Assembly: GCF_035918015.1 (NCBI RefSeq)
Contig: NZ_CP109132.1
Span: 4,216,001 to 4,280,000 of the forward strand
Length of the DNA: 64,000 bases
Reading direction: 5' to 3'
Source of the DNA: Streptomyces sp. NBC_01754
GTDB taxonomy: Bacteria; Actinomycetota; Actinomycetes; Streptomycetales; Streptomycetaceae
Under the pieces are notes generated by a model. It did not search any database and was not told the origin of the DNA. It worked only from the letters and a program-made list of their open reading frames with translations. The position numbers and the translations under genes are program-made. Of the stretch, positions 25,558 through 36,160 are shown one piece after another; position 1 is the first letter of the stretch, and the number at the start of each line of letters is the position of its first letter.

Positions 25558-26904
25558 CAGGGCTTGCGCAAGTTCCCGGGATCACCCAACTGGCGTGCGG
25601 ATGCCGCAGGTCGGGGTGGATGACGGAGCGGACACGGGATCCGTGATCATTCAGGTGTCTAAGCCAAGTGATCAAGAGGGTTCCCGTGTCCGCTGTCTCA
25701 TCTTCCCCGATCCCTGCCGTGTTGGCCAAGTTGGGTCCGCTCCATCCGGATGACATGTCTGACCTGCGTTTCTTCCTGGAATCGGTGCCCGATCCCCGCT
25801 CCCGGCGGGGCCGCTGGTACTCGCTGACCTCGATCCTGCTGGTCTGCGCGGCTGCCGCGGTCTCGGGAGCCCGGACCATCGACGAACTCGCCGAGTGGGG
25901 CGCCCGCGCCGACGCAGAACTGCTCGCCACACTCGGCGTGCGCCGGCATCTGCTGCACTGGCGGCATGCACCGTCCAGGTCGGCGATCGGGAGACTCCTC
26001 GAGCGTCTCGACCCCGACGCACTCGATGCGGCCGTGGGAGCCTGGCTGGCTCACCGCCATACCGCCGCAGTCCCGGGCAGGCGACGGGTGATCGCCGTGG
26101 ACGGCAAGGCACTGCGCGGCTCCGCCCGCCTGGACCAGCCCCGCCGGCACCTGCTGTCCGCCGTCACCCACGGCCGCCCGGTCACCCTCGCCCAGACCGA
26201 GGTTGGGTCCAAGACCAACGAGACGCGGCACTTCCAGCCCCTGCTCACGCCGCTTGACCTGGACGGAGACGTGGTCACCTTCGACGCGCTGCACACCGTG
26301 AAGGCCAATGCCGCCTGGCTGGTGGAGGTCAAGAAGGCGCACTACGTGGCCGTGATCAAGCCCAATCAGCCCACCGCCTGGGCCCAACTGGACGGCCTGG
26401 ACTGGCATGCGGTGGCCATCCAGCACACCGCCTCGAACAAGGGACACGGCCGCCGCGAGTCCCGCTCGGTCAAAACTCTCGCCATCGCCGACAACCTTGG
26501 AGGCATCGCCTTCCCTCACGCGAAGCTCGCCCTCCGCGTTCACCGCCGCCGCAAAGAGACCGGCAGGAAGGAGACCCGCGAGACCGTCTATGCGGTCACC
26601 AGCCTCGACGTCCACCAGGCGAAACCGGCCGAACTCGCCTCTCACCTGCGCGGACACTGGACCGTGGAAGCCCAGCACCACATCCGCGACCGTACCTTCG
26701 CCGAAGACGCCTCCACTGTCCACGCAGGCAACGCACCCCGCGTCATGGCCGCCCTGCGCAACCTCGCGATCGGAGCCCTCAAAGCCCTCGGAGCGACCAA
26801 CATCGCGAAGACCACCCGGGCCATCCGCGACCAACCCGAACGAGCCCTCCCCATCCTGGGCATCACCTACAAGCCCGACCTCAACGGAACTTGATCAAGC
26901 CCTG
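25558..26904 (+). mobile_element. ISAs1-family element, 1347 bp, in ptuA
   Basis: Inverted ends read CAGGGCTTGCGCAAGTTCC (left) and CAGGGCTTGATCAAGTTCC (right, reversed), 17 of 19 matching. A perfect 9-bp target duplication ACCTGTGGG lies at 25549-25557 and 26905-26913. It contains one intact transposase. The exact ends and duplication indicate a recent insertion. Confidence 0.9.
25668..26894 (+). CDS. ISAs1-family transposase
   Basis: About 400 residues. The ISAs1 N-terminal signature FFLESVPDPRSRRGRWYSL, IAVDGKALRGS (first Asp), VVTFDALHTVKANAAWLVE (second Asp) and the C-terminal HWTVEAQHHIRDRTFAED with the Glu are all present. A GTG at 25686 may be the true start; 25668 (GTG) is the longest option. 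It appears intact. Confidence 0.88.
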   Translation: MIKRVPVSAVSSSPIPAVLAKLGPLHPDDMSDLRFFLESVPDPRSRRGRWYSLTSILLVCAAAAVSGARTIDELAEWGARADAELLATLGVRRHLLHWRHAPSRSAIGRLLERLDPDALDAAVGAWLAHRHTAAVPGRRRVIAVDGKALRGSARLDQPRRHLLSAVTHGRPVTLAQTEVGSKTNETRHFQPLLTPLDLDGDVVTFDALHTVKANAAWLVEVKKAHYVAVIKPNQPTAWAQLDGLDWHAVAIQHTASNKGHGRRESRSVKTLAIADNLGGIAFPHAKLALRVHRRRKETGRKETRETVYAVTSLDVHQAKPAELASHLRGHWTVEAQHHIRDRTFAEDASTVHAGNAPRVMAALRNLAIGALKALGATNIAKTTRAIRDQPERALPILGITYKPDLNGT

Positions 26905-27083
26905 ACCTGTGGGCCGGCCAGCGTGAGCGCGAGAGCGCGCAGGAGGGTGGACTTTCCTGAACCGTTGCGGCCAGCGATCACTGTCCAGCTGCCGCTGCCA
27001 TCGGCTGGGAGCGGCAGCTGACCAACGGCACGCGGTCCGGCGAAACCTCGGACATTGGAGAAGCCGATTCCGGTTACGTACAT
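26905..27083 (-). pseudogene. ptuA: Septu-like ATPase, N-terminal fragment with Walker A
   Basis: The true 5' end of the ATPase gene: ATG at 27083 with an excellent AAGGAGGGTGA ribosome-binding site. It encodes YVTGIGFSNVRGF, then the P-loop VIAGRNGSGKSTLLRALALTLAGP, where the ISAs1-type element enters. It starts 149 nt after the hsdR stop on the same strand, so it was probably expressed with or just after the R-M operon. Confidence 0.78.
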
Positions 27084-27231
27084 TCACCCTCCTTTTGTCC
27101 TATTAGCCAGCCGCTTGAGCATCTCATGAAGGGCTGACACGGACGAGGCGTGGTGTTCTCCCACAGGGCACTGGGGTAGAGGTGAACCGGGCATAGAAAC
27201 TCCAACATGAACTTTCTCGCTGCCTCCCGGC

Positions 27232-27718
27232 TCAGGACCACTCCTCTGCCTTGACCTCAGTCTGCTTCAGCACGCGATCGACGGCATCCGGTGCCTTGTC
27301 CGGCGGATAGCCGTAGAAGTTGAGCAGGAACTGGACCTTGGCGCGGATGCGGTCGCGCGCCTGGTCCTTGATCCGCCAGTCGACCGTGACGTCCTCAGAC
27401 ACCAGGCGGTGCAGGTGCCGGGCGATCTGCCGCAGGATGTCGTCGCCCATCTGCAGAGCCGAGGGGTTAGCGGCGACTGCATCGTAAAAGGCGAGTTCAT
27501 CTTCTGTCAGGCCGAGTTCAGTAGCGCGGGCCCGATCGGCGGAGACCTCGCGGGCGAACTCGACGAGGATGTCCATCGTCTGGGCCGAGGTGAGGAGCCC
27601 GTTATGGTACTGATTCATCGTCTCCTGCATACGCTTTGTGAAGGCGCGTTGCCGGGTGATGTTGCCCGGATGGGAGTCGTGGATCTCCTTCATCAGGGAG
27701 CGGCGCAGGGCCTCGAGG
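27232..27718 (-). pseudogene. hsdR: Type I restriction HsdR, C-terminal fragment
   Basis: Last part of the restriction subunit: LRRSLMKEIHDSHPGNITRQ, then the helical HsdR tail ending KAEEWS. Removing the 1385-bp IS and one GGCCTCGAGG copy joins ...HPNLALEA to LRRSLMKE without a frame change. Alone, the fragment is not expected to function. Confidence 0.85.
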
Positions 27719-29103
27719 CAGGGGCATTGCGTGAAGTGATCTTGTCCGGTTTCGTCAGATAAGGCCGAGGGCGGCCAGGGGACGGTGGCAGTCGCGGGCG
27801 GCATGGCGGAGGGCTGCGGCGATGTTCCTCGCGCCGTCCTGGCGGTGCAGGCCGATGGCGAGGTTGCGCAGGCCTGCCATGGTGCGGGGCAGTTGGGCGG
27901 TGCGGACCTTGGAGTCGTCCTCGCGGAAGGTGCGGTCGCGGACGTGGTGGAGGCAGTTTTCGATGAGCCAGTGGCCGCGGATCCAAGCGGCGAGCTCGGC
28001 GCCACTGGCGGCGCCGGGCGGCAGGCTGGTGACCAGGTAGACCCGCTCGATGGTCAGCTTGCCCTCGGTCAGGTCGCTTCTCCAGCGCACGACTTGGAGG
28101 GCCTGGGCGGCGTCGGGGTATTCGAGGTGGGCGAAGGCGGCGGTCTTGAGTCGGCGGATCTCGAGGCGGTGGTGGGCCCGGGTTCGGTCCCTGTGGTCCA
28201 GCGCGATCTCGGCCCAGGGCAGCCGGCGGATCCTCTCGTAGAGGCCAGGGTGGTTCTTCTTGACGATCGCGATGTAGTGGGCGCCGCGTTCACGGAGGTA
28301 GGTGCCGTGGTCGTGCTGGGTGTGCAGCGCGTCGGCGGTGATGAGGGTGCCGGTCAGGTCCAGGCCGTCCAGCAGCGGGGCGAAGGCGGGGATCTCGTTG
28401 CTCTTGTCGGCGACCTGTCGCTGGGCCAGGACCTCGCCGCTGTGGGCCATGGCCGCAAGCAGCGTCACGGCCGTCTTCTCGCCGGCCCGCGAGCCGCGCA
28501 GGACCTTTCCGTCCACGGCGATCGGCCGCAGAGCGGGCCGGGACTCCTCAGGTGTGGGGGCCGGCCGGCGGCGGGCGTCGAGGAATGCGCCGATCGCGGC
28601 ATCCAGCAGATCGCCGTCGAGGCGGGCCAGCAGGCGGCGGACGGTTCCCGGATGCGGTACGGGGACCGTGCCGGTGAGCGCATCGGGCGGGAAGCCCAGA
28701 GCGCGCAGGGCCCACGCGGGCGCGTCGGCAAGCCACTCGCCGATCGCGAGCAGGGAGCGGGCGCCGGCCAGGACGCTGGCGGCCGCCGCGCTCAGCAGCG
28801 CGGCCAGTGGATAGCGCCGTCCGCGGGCATCACGGGGATCGGGCACCCCAGACAGGAATCGGTGCAGGTCAACGGCGTCGCGCAGCGGAGCAGGCGCCTC
28901 GGCATGGGCCAGGTGCTCCAGCGCGGAGGGCATGGGAGAGGATGTCGGGGCAGGCACGGGCTCGCTCGGTGTTCATGGGACGTAGACACTCACATGATCA
29001 CCGGCACCGTGCCTGCACCGCGTTCCACAGAGGGCCGGGCAACTTCGGACACGACGGGCCATCAGGCACAGGCGTGACGAAGTGGCTTCACGCAAAGCCC
29101 CTG
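27719..29103 (-). mobile_element. ISAs1-family element, 1385 bp, in hsdR
   Basis: Inverted ends CAGGGGCATTGCGTGAAG and CAGGGGCTTTGCGTGAAG (one mismatch) are flanked by a perfect 10-bp duplication GGCCTCGAGG (27709-27718, 29104-29113). It encodes one intact transposase, clearly different in sequence from that of the 1347-bp element. Confidence 0.9.
27755..28957 (-). CDS. ISAs1-family transposase (second type)
   Basis: A 400-residue transposase: FLSGVPDPRDARGRRYPLA near the N-terminus, IAVDGKVLRGSRAG (first Asp), LITADALHTQHDHG (second Asp) and HWLIENCLHHVRDRTFRED (Glu). It is intact and full-length for the family, but only distantly similar to the transposase at 25668. Confidence 0.9.
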   Translation of the reverse strand: MPAPTSSPMPSALEHLAHAEAPAPLRDAVDLHRFLSGVPDPRDARGRRYPLAALLSAAAASVLAGARSLLAIGEWLADAPAWALRALGFPPDALTGTVPVPHPGTVRRLLARLDGDLLDAAIGAFLDARRRPAPTPEESRPALRPIAVDGKVLRGSRAGEKTAVTLLAAMAHSGEVLAQRQVADKSNEIPAFAPLLDGLDLTGTLITADALHTQHDHGTYLRERGAHYIAIVKKNHPGLYERIRRLPWAEIALDHRDRTRAHHRLEIRRLKTAAFAHLEYPDAAQALQVVRWRSDLTEGKLTIERVYLVTSLPPGAASGAELAAWIRGHWLIENCLHHVRDRTFREDDSKVRTAQLPRTMAGLRNLAIGLHRQDGARNIAAALRHAARDCHRPLAALGLI

Positions 29104-29721
29104 GGCCTCGAGGGCCAGGTTGGGGTGCCGGCTTGCCTTCAACTGCGCGACGAACTCCTCATCCAGGTGAGAGAGGTCGGGCTTGGTGAGACCTGCGGCG
29201 TCGTAGATGTCCACCACCCCATCGGCAACGACCGCTGCGGCGTTGAGCTGCTCGATGTAGCGGAGCTGGTCGGCAGCCGTGGCAAGACCCTGGTCGGCCC
29301 GGGCGTCCACATCGAGCTTCTCGCGGGAGGCGCGTACGGAAGCGAAGAACCGGATGTCGTCGAGGAGGTCCTCGACGCCCTCGTGAGTGGGGCAGAGCGA
29401 GAACGCTTGGGACAGTAGCTTGCCGACGTGCATGAAGCGCTGCAGACGGGTGGGTTTACCGGGCTGCAGGGCGGGCTCGGCCTCGCGAAGGAACTCCAGG
29501 ACGGTGTAAAGCGCCTCCTGGTAGCCGTCCGATCCGAGCCTCTCGCGCCACGGGCAGTCGCCGAGCAACTCGGTGATCGACTGATGCTTTTCCCGTACGA
29601 TCTTGACGGCCTCCGAGATGTCTGCGCCGATGGTCTCCTCGTCCTGGTCGTTGCCCGAGGTGTACTCGGCGACGGCATCCGTGAGATGCCGAGCCACTCC
29701 CAGGAAGTCCACGACTAGGCC
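29104..29721 (-). pseudogene. hsdR: Type I restriction HsdR, central fragment
   Basis: About 200 codons between two ISs, encoding VVDFLGVARHLTDAVAEY through DEEFVAQLKASRHPNLALEA. This is the part of HsdR after the helicase lobes. Both ends join their neighbours in frame once the ISs and one target copy each are removed (GEKPSG-LVVDFLG on the 5' side, LALEA-LRRS on the 3' side). Confidence 0.85.
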
Positions 29722-31257
29722 CAATGCCGTTCGGTTAGGGGTTCGTTCGGCGGTGCAACTCTCGGCGTTTCGGCTGGTGATACGGGTGCAGCCCTTGTAG
29801 TGGTTCTCGGGTCCGCCAAGACTCGTGTTCCTCTGCAAGGGCTGCAGTGTCTGATTCTGTCATTACGCATGCTCCCGGTGTGTTTGCCGTGGGGCACCTG
29901 GGCGAGTTGACCCAGGTCGTTCCGTTCGATCTTGTCGACGAGGCACTCGCGTCCGCGGGTGGTCTGCAGCATCGGGTGCGGCGGCTGCCGTCGCGGGTGG
30001 TGGTCTACCTCCTGCTCGCAGGCGCGCTGTTCACCGGGACGGGCTGGACGGGAATCTGGTCCCGGCTGAACGCCTCGCTGCCTGTGCCGCTGCCTGTACC
30101 GGCGCCTTCATCGATCACGGCTGCGATGCGGCGGGTCGGCCCCAGACCGTTGAAAGCACTGTTCGATCTGGTCAAAGGCCCCGCAGCGGTGACCGCGACA
30201 CAGGTGACACGGTTCGCGGGCAGGCTGGTGGTCGCGATCGATGGCACCCAGATCGCGCTGCCGGACACGCCCGCGAACCTGTCGGTGTTCCCCAAGGCGA
30301 AGGCCGGACCGAACGGCCCGGCTGGTTACCCGATGCTGCGTCTGGTCACGCTGACGGCCTGCGGGACCCGAACCCTCATGGACGCCGTCTTCGGCACCGA
30401 CGTGACCGGCGAGCTGACCTACGCCCGTGACCTGGTCACAGGCGCGGGCACGACCAGAGCACTCCGGCGCGGGATGCTGCTGCTGGGTGACCGAAACTTC
30501 TCAGCCACCAGGTTCGTGGACACGGTCGCATCCACGGGCGCGGACTTCCTTATCCGGGCCAAGACCCACAGCACAGCGCTCAAGCTGCCGATCCTGCGCC
30601 GTCTGCCCGACGGCACGTTCCTGTCCCGCATAGGTGAAGTCCCCGTCCGTGTCATTGAGGCCACCCTCACCCTCACCCCTGCCGACAGCACCAGCAAGCA
30701 CACTGCCACCCAACACGCCTACCGGCTGGTCACCAGCCTGCTCGACCCCGACGAAGCACCCGCCACCGCTCTGGTCAGGCTCTACCGAGAGCGCTGGGAG
30801 ATCGAGACCAGCTACTGCGAGCTGAAATCGGCCCTCCTCGGCGGCAGAGTCCTGCGCGGCCGCCACCCGGCGGCCGTCACCCAGGAGACCTGGGCACTTC
30901 TGGTCGCCTACCAGGCACTACGCACCGCGATGAGCGACGCCGTCCTGCACCGGCCCGACATCGACCCCGACCGCGCCGCATTCACCATCGCGCTGAACAC
31001 AGCACGTGACCAGATCATCCGGGCCGCCGGCATCATCCACACCCAGACCGACCTCGTCGGACAGATCGGCACCGCCATACTCAACGGCCTCCTACCCGCC
31101 CGCCGAGACCGGTCCCGACCCCGCGTGAAGAAACGAGCGATCAGCTCCAAGTACCGCGCCGTCGGCCGCAACACCGACCACCGAACCCACAGAACCGCCG
31201 TCCATATCGAGATCAACGCATTGCCAAACCCGCCAGACGGCTAACCGAACGGCATTG
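29722..31257 (+). mobile_element. IS4-family element, 1536 bp, in hsdR
   Basis: Perfect inverted ends CAATGCCGTTCGGTTAG at each side, and a perfect 10-bp target duplication CGACTAGGCC (29712-29721, 31258-31267). It carries one transposase frame spanning most of its length. Duplication length and transposase motifs fit the IS4 family. Confidence 0.9.
29847..31244 (+). CDS. IS4-family transposase
   Basis: A 465-residue DDE transposase with an N-terminal domain (VVYLLLAGALFTGTGW), first Asp in RLVVAIDGTQIALP, second in LLLGDRNFSATRF, and the IS4 signature YRERWEIETSYCELK carrying the catalytic Glu. It appears intact; the frame ends within the right inverted repeat. Confidence 0.92.
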   Translation: MSDSVITHAPGVFAVGHLGELTQVVPFDLVDEALASAGGLQHRVRRLPSRVVVYLLLAGALFTGTGWTGIWSRLNASLPVPLPVPAPSSITAAMRRVGPRPLKALFDLVKGPAAVTATQVTRFAGRLVVAIDGTQIALPDTPANLSVFPKAKAGPNGPAGYPMLRLVTLTACGTRTLMDAVFGTDVTGELTYARDLVTGAGTTRALRRGMLLLGDRNFSATRFVDTVASTGADFLIRAKTHSTALKLPILRRLPDGTFLSRIGEVPVRVIEATLTLTPADSTSKHTATQHAYRLVTSLLDPDEAPATALVRLYRERWEIETSYCELKSALLGGRVLRGRHPAAVTQETWALLVAYQALRTAMSDAVLHRPDIDPDRAAFTIALNTARDQIIRAAGIIHTQTDLVGQIGTAILNGLLPARRDRSRPRVKKRAISSKYRAVGRNTDHRTHRTAVHIEINALPNPPDG

Positions 31258-33415
31258 CGACTAGGCCCGACGGCTTCTCGCCCCAGGTCCGATTGACGCG
31301 GGCAACGGCCTGCATTAGGGCGGCACCGCGCATCCGGCGGTCGAGGTAGAGGGTATGCAGCGGGGGTGAGTCGAAGCCGGTCAGCCACAGTGACTGGACG
31401 ATGACGAGCTCGAGTTCGTCGTTAGGGTCGGCGGCTCGCGCCTGAATGGCCTTGAGCTTCTCGGGTGAACGGACATAGGGAGCAATCTCTGCGTCGTCCC
31501 TTCCGGGATTGCCCGTGTATACGACCCGGACCTTTCCGGTGGCGTCTGGAAGCAGGCCGGTCTTCTGGTCAGGCTCGCCGACCCAGTCGGGACGGCGGGT
31601 GGCGAGGGCGTTGAAGAGCCGGGCCGCGATCCTGCGCGAGGAACAGACGACCATCCCCTTACCGGGGCTGCCCGTCAGCTTGGCCATCTCTATGCTGCGG
31701 CTATCCCAGTGGGACAGAAGGGTGTCAGCAAGCGTCCCTATGCGCTCGCGCGCACCGATCACACTCTCGAATGTGGCGAACTGGGCTCGAACGCGGCTCT
31801 GTTCAGCCTCGCTCAGCCCCTCGACGAGCCCCTCGGCCTGAGCATCCATCTCATCCAGGTCCTTGTCATCCGGGAGCTTCACCTTGTGGAGGATCGGCTC
31901 GTAGAAGACACGGACGGTTGCCCCGTCGTTGACCGCCTGGGTGTGGTCGTAGGTGTGGATCGTCGGCCCGAAGATGGCGAGGGTGCTGCCCGTTCGGTTG
32001 TCGATTGGGGTACCGGTGAAGGCGATGAAGGTGGCGCTGGGGAGCGCGTCTCGCAGATGGCGAGCGAAGCCGTCCTCGAAGTCGTAGTGGCTACGGTGCG
32101 CCTCGTCGACGATGACGATGACGTCTCGGCGGTTAGAGAGCAGCGGATGCCGAGTGCCCGCAGCTTTCTCCGCCTTGCTGATCCGGAACTTGTGGAGAGT
32201 GGTGAAGATAACACCGCCGCTGCCCTCGCGCCGGGTGAGGAGATCCTTCAGCTGGTCGCTGTTATGAGCCTTTTCCGGCAGGCCGCCGATCGCTCGATGA
32301 AGGCTGTGGCTCGCGTTGAACGTGTTGAAGAGCTGGGTGTCGAGGTCGATACGGTCGGTGATGAGAACGACTGTCGGGCGGGGTAGCCCAGGGAGACCAC
32401 CTGCTTTGCCGGTGTAGAAGAGCATCTCCTCGCTCTTGCCTGCACCCTGTGTATGCCAGATGACACCCGCTTTCCCGTCTGCAGTGGCGGCGGACACGGT
32501 GGCGGCGAGGGCCGTTTCGACGGCGATGTACTGGTGTGCCTTGGCGAGCTTGACCGTGTCCACACTGCCGCCGGTGCCTTCGGCGGAGTAGGAGAGGAAG
32601 CCAGCGACCAGGCCGAGGAGGTGGTTAGGTTCGAGTGCTCCGGCGATCATCCGTTCCAGGGCACGCCCGTCCTCTCGTTCTTCCTTCTTCTTGAGTAGGA
32701 CTCCATCCTCGGCGTGCCAGGGCGCCATGTGCTCCCACGGCGTGAAAGGGGTGCCGAGGCGGGCGGTTACCCCGTCGGTGGCGACAGCGAGAAACAAGCT
32801 ATGGAAGGTGCCGTCAGCCTTCAACTCACGTCGGTAGTTCTGGATCTGCTCGTATGCAGCGCGGGAATCGTCCGGCCCGCTGGCCTTCTTCAGTTCGACG
32901 ACGCAGAGCGGCAGGCCATTGACGTACAGGATGATGTCGAAGATGAACGCTCGCTCGCTGGCCGCGCGTATCCGTACCTGTGAGGAGGCGACGAGATCGT
33001 TGCCGTGCGGATCGGCGAAGTCGACGGGCCGGACGGTGACGCTGTGCTTCTTGTCGGTGAGCGAGTCCGTGTAGCTGACCTTCAGGCCGCCCGTGAGCTT
33101 CTTGTAGAAGTCCCAGTTCTTACGGACGTCGCTGCCAGGTGTCTGCCGCAGCAGTTCGGTGATCGCCTCCTCCACGGCATGGGAGGGCAGCTGAGGGTGA
33201 CGAGTCGCGATGGCGGAACGCAGCCGGGGGTACAGGACGAGGTCACCCCAGTCTTTACGGTGACCGCTGTTTGGGTTGAGGTCCTTGCCGGGAAAGTGCT
33301 GCCAGCCGAACTCGGCGAGCTGATCGAGCGCGAGCGCCTCCCAATCTCGCTCAGAGAACCCGCCGAAGGACCTCTCCTCGGACTCCCCTGCCCCGGCAGC
33401 ACTTTCTTCGCTCAC
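31258..33415 (-). pseudogene. hsdR: Type I restriction HsdR, N-terminal fragment (nuclease and helicase)
   Basis: About 718 codons. The PD-(D/E)xK nuclease region (LPLCVVELKKASGPDD) and helicase motifs VIWHTQGAGKSEEM (Walker A), VIVDEAHRSHYD (DEAH) and AFTGTP are intact. The coding sequence stops after TWGEKPSG when the IS4-type element adds a few foreign codons and a TAG. ATG 33415 overlaps the hsdS stop by 4 nt. With both ISs removed hsdR is 1081 codons, normal for the family; as it stands, restriction should be lost. Confidence 0.88.
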
Positions 33416-34635
33416 GACGCAACATCCTCCACGACGCGCACAGCGTCCTTGACACGGATCTTTCCGGTGACGAGCTGGGGGAGCAGGGTTCCACGTAGTT
33501 CGATGATGGTGCGGGTCTCGCGCTGCGCTGCGCTCGCATGTCTAGCCAGGGAACGCACGGTCTCGGTGAACGCCGCTCCAGCCGCGTCACCGTTAGGGAG
33601 CCTAACGCGGAGCTTCTCGATCCGATCGGTGCCGAGACGTCCTGTTCCGTGTCCGGCAGTGTCGACGAGACCGAGGATCTCCCGAGTCCTGGACCGAAGG
33701 GCGAGCAGCAACGTAACGGAGTCGATTCCCGGGTGCGGGACAAGCGCCTTGCAGTCCTGACCGAAGGCTACTTCGCGCTGTGTCAGGCCTACCCGGAACT
33801 CCGAAGTGAGACTCATGCCCCGAACTACGAAGACGATTGTGTCGGCAGCCACGAGCTTGGTCCCGTTCTCTGCTCCGAGTCCGGTGATCTTCCGCTCGGA
33901 GTCATCGAGCCACGGGGACTTGAGACTTGCTGCCGAGATCCAGGGGATATCACCGTCCCAGTAGTCTGGCTCGCTGGTATTGGGTGTTCCGCCGGACATC
34001 CACTTTGCGGTGTCTGCCAACGCGGCCTCGTGCCAGCCATTTTCGTTTGCGGAATCTCGGACGTAGAGCGCCTCGGCGAGCGCGAGCGTGGTCTCGGCGA
34101 TTCGCTCGTTGGCAGCGATCTTGGCATCGAGTGAACCGAGGACTTCGGCGATAGCTTGCTGTTCACACAAGGGCGGTACCTCCGGCAACGGAAGTTCTCG
34201 AACTTGCGCAACACGTAGGTGCGAGACCGTTGACCCAGATGCCCGGGAATGGAGCTCGTGTTGTACTTGCGGACCCATCAAGAGATAGGTCAGATAACGT
34301 GGGTTGACCCGATTGCGATCAGCTCGGAGAAGCACGGTTCTCTGTCCGAGGCAAATCTTCATGTTGCTTTCCACGAGACCTACGCGTCCGACTGGGGCCT
34401 CGCGCGTAAGCACAACATCCCCTGCTTGGGGCACTGCGCGCTGTGTCCACGTGTCGTATGTCTCCTGGTTCACCCGCTTGCCGTCATTGAGGAGAATTCG
34501 ACCATTCAGGATGTCGGGAGTGCCGATCGCGTGCCCCACTGCCTCCTCAGTATTTCTGGTGAGCGGGGGAGTTCGGTTTTTACAGTCGACAATCAGCTCA
34601 CAGAGATCTTCCAAGCGGCTCCTCTGCTCTGTCAC
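33412..34635 (-). CDS. hsdS: Type I R-M specificity subunit HsdS
   Basis: An intact 407-residue specificity protein. Two target-recognition domains alternate with helical spacers; the central spacer CEQQAIAEVLGSLDAKIAAN and the C-terminal ETRTIIELRGTLLPQLVTGK are typical. It would direct the M2S methylase and R2M2S complex to a bipartite target. It overlaps hsdM and hsdR by 4 nt each and is the only uninterrupted gene of the operon. The DNA target cannot be read from sequence. Confidence 0.88.
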   Translation of the reverse strand: MTEQRSRLEDLCELIVDCKNRTPPLTRNTEEAVGHAIGTPDILNGRILLNDGKRVNQETYDTWTQRAVPQAGDVVLTREAPVGRVGLVESNMKICLGQRTVLLRADRNRVNPRYLTYLLMGPQVQHELHSRASGSTVSHLRVAQVRELPLPEVPPLCEQQAIAEVLGSLDAKIAANERIAETTLALAEALYVRDSANENGWHEAALADTAKWMSGGTPNTSEPDYWDGDIPWISAASLKSPWLDDSERKITGLGAENGTKLVAADTIVFVVRGMSLTSEFRVGLTQREVAFGQDCKALVPHPGIDSVTLLLALRSRTREILGLVDTAGHGTGRLGTDRIEKLRVRLPNGDAAGAAFTETVRSLARHASAAQRETRTIIELRGTLLPQLVTGKIRVKDAVRVVEDVAS

Positions 34636-36042
34636 AGCCTTTTCACCTGCTCCCGCACTACCGCTTCCAACCGGCCCGCTTCCTCGAAGTGCAAAAATAG
34701 TTCTTTCGTCAGTCGCTCTACTTTCGCCTCCGCCGACTCCGCGTCTGGGTCGTCAGGCGCTTCGGCTACTCCTGCGTACCGTCCTGGTGTTAGGGCGAAG
34801 TCGTGAGCCTCCACTTCCGCCAGCGATGCACTTCGACAGAACCCTGGTACATCTCGGTATGAGCCAGCTCCCTCAGCTCCTCGCCACGCACGGAATACGG
34901 AGGAAATTTGCTCGATGTCCGGGTCCTTGAGCTCCCGTAGTGTGCGCTCCTCCATCGTGCCTAGCCCGGTTGCGTCGATGAACAGCACTTCATTGGCACG
35001 TCCCTTGACCCACTCCGCGTGCCGCTGGTCCTTTCCCTCCGCGAGGAACCACAGGCATGCCGGAATCTGAGTCGATCGGAACAACTGCGCTGGCAGCGCC
35101 ACCATGCAGGCCACGAGGTTGTCCTTGACCATCCGCCGCCTGATGTCGCCCTCGCCTCCCGACTTGCCGCTCATCGAACCATTGGCCAGTACGATTCCTG
35201 CGCGTCCGCCCGGACGCAACTTGTTGACCATGAGCTGGATCCAGGCGAAGTTTGCGTTGCCCACCGGCGGTACGCCGTACGTCCAGCGAGGGTCCATCCC
35301 GAGCCGCTCGCCGCCCCAGTTGGAGATGTTGAACGGCGGATTGGCGAGGACCACGTCGGCCTTCAGTTCGGGGTGCTGGTCATCGTGGAAGGAGTCTGCG
35401 GGCTCCTCGCCGAGGTTGGCCTCGATGCCGTGGATGGCAAGGTTCATCTTTGCCAGCCGCCACGTCGTGAGGTTGCGCTCCTGGCCGTACACGGAGATGT
35501 TGAAGCGGTTGCCATCGTGCAGCTCGATGAACTTCTCCGTCTGGACGAACATGCCGCCCGAACCGCATGCCGGGTCCAGGACACGCTCGCCCTCCTGCGG
35601 CTCCAGCATCTCTACGAGAAGCCGGACGATGGACTCAGGCGTGAAGAACTCCCCGCCCTTGCGCCCCTCGGCGAGCGCGAACTGTGCGAGGAAGTACTCG
35701 TACACCTCACCCATCAGGTCCCTGGCCCCAATGCGCTTGCCGTCCTCACCGACCTGGGACTGGAATTCGAGGCGGTCGAGGAGCTTCACGAGGCCGGCGA
35801 GTGTTGTCTCGTTGACCCGTGGACTGTTGTACTCCTGGGGGAGAGTGCCGCGGAGTGTGGGGTTGACCTTCTCGATGGTGTCCATCGCGTCGTTAACGAC
35901 CTCCCCGAGGGACTGGCCCTCCAAGGTTCCCCTGGCCCGCTCCATCACTACTTCCCAGCGGGCGGTTGGCGGTACGTAGAAGAGCCCGGCCCCCGTGTAC
36001 TGCCTGCGGTCCTCCACCGTCTGGACGATCAGACCCTCTGAG
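34632..36042 (-). pseudogene. hsdM: Type I R-M methylase HsdM, main fragment
   Basis: About 469 codons holding the catalytic domain: motif I VLDPACGSGGMFVQ and the N6-adenine motif ANPPFNISNW, then the C-terminal helices. It lacks its N-terminal helical domain, separated by the 1704-bp IS. Precise removal of the IS and one CTGAG restores ...[20 protein letters not shown]... and a 547-codon gene. Without the N-terminus, methylation activity is doubtful. Confidence 0.87.
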
Positions 36043-36160
36043 TGCGTTGTGGCAAAGGGAGTCCCTGTTCGATGAGCAGGGACTTCTTCGTGTGCGGGGC
36101 ATGGCCGCGGAGGGGTAGGGGCAGGCAGCGGACGGCTTGTTGTGGATAGAGGAGGGTGCG

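Noticed and set aside
31241..33415. A naturally short HsdR of 724 residues
   Set aside because: The last codons come from the IS4-type inverted repeat, and removing the IS continues the frame perfectly into the next fragment, so it is a truncation.
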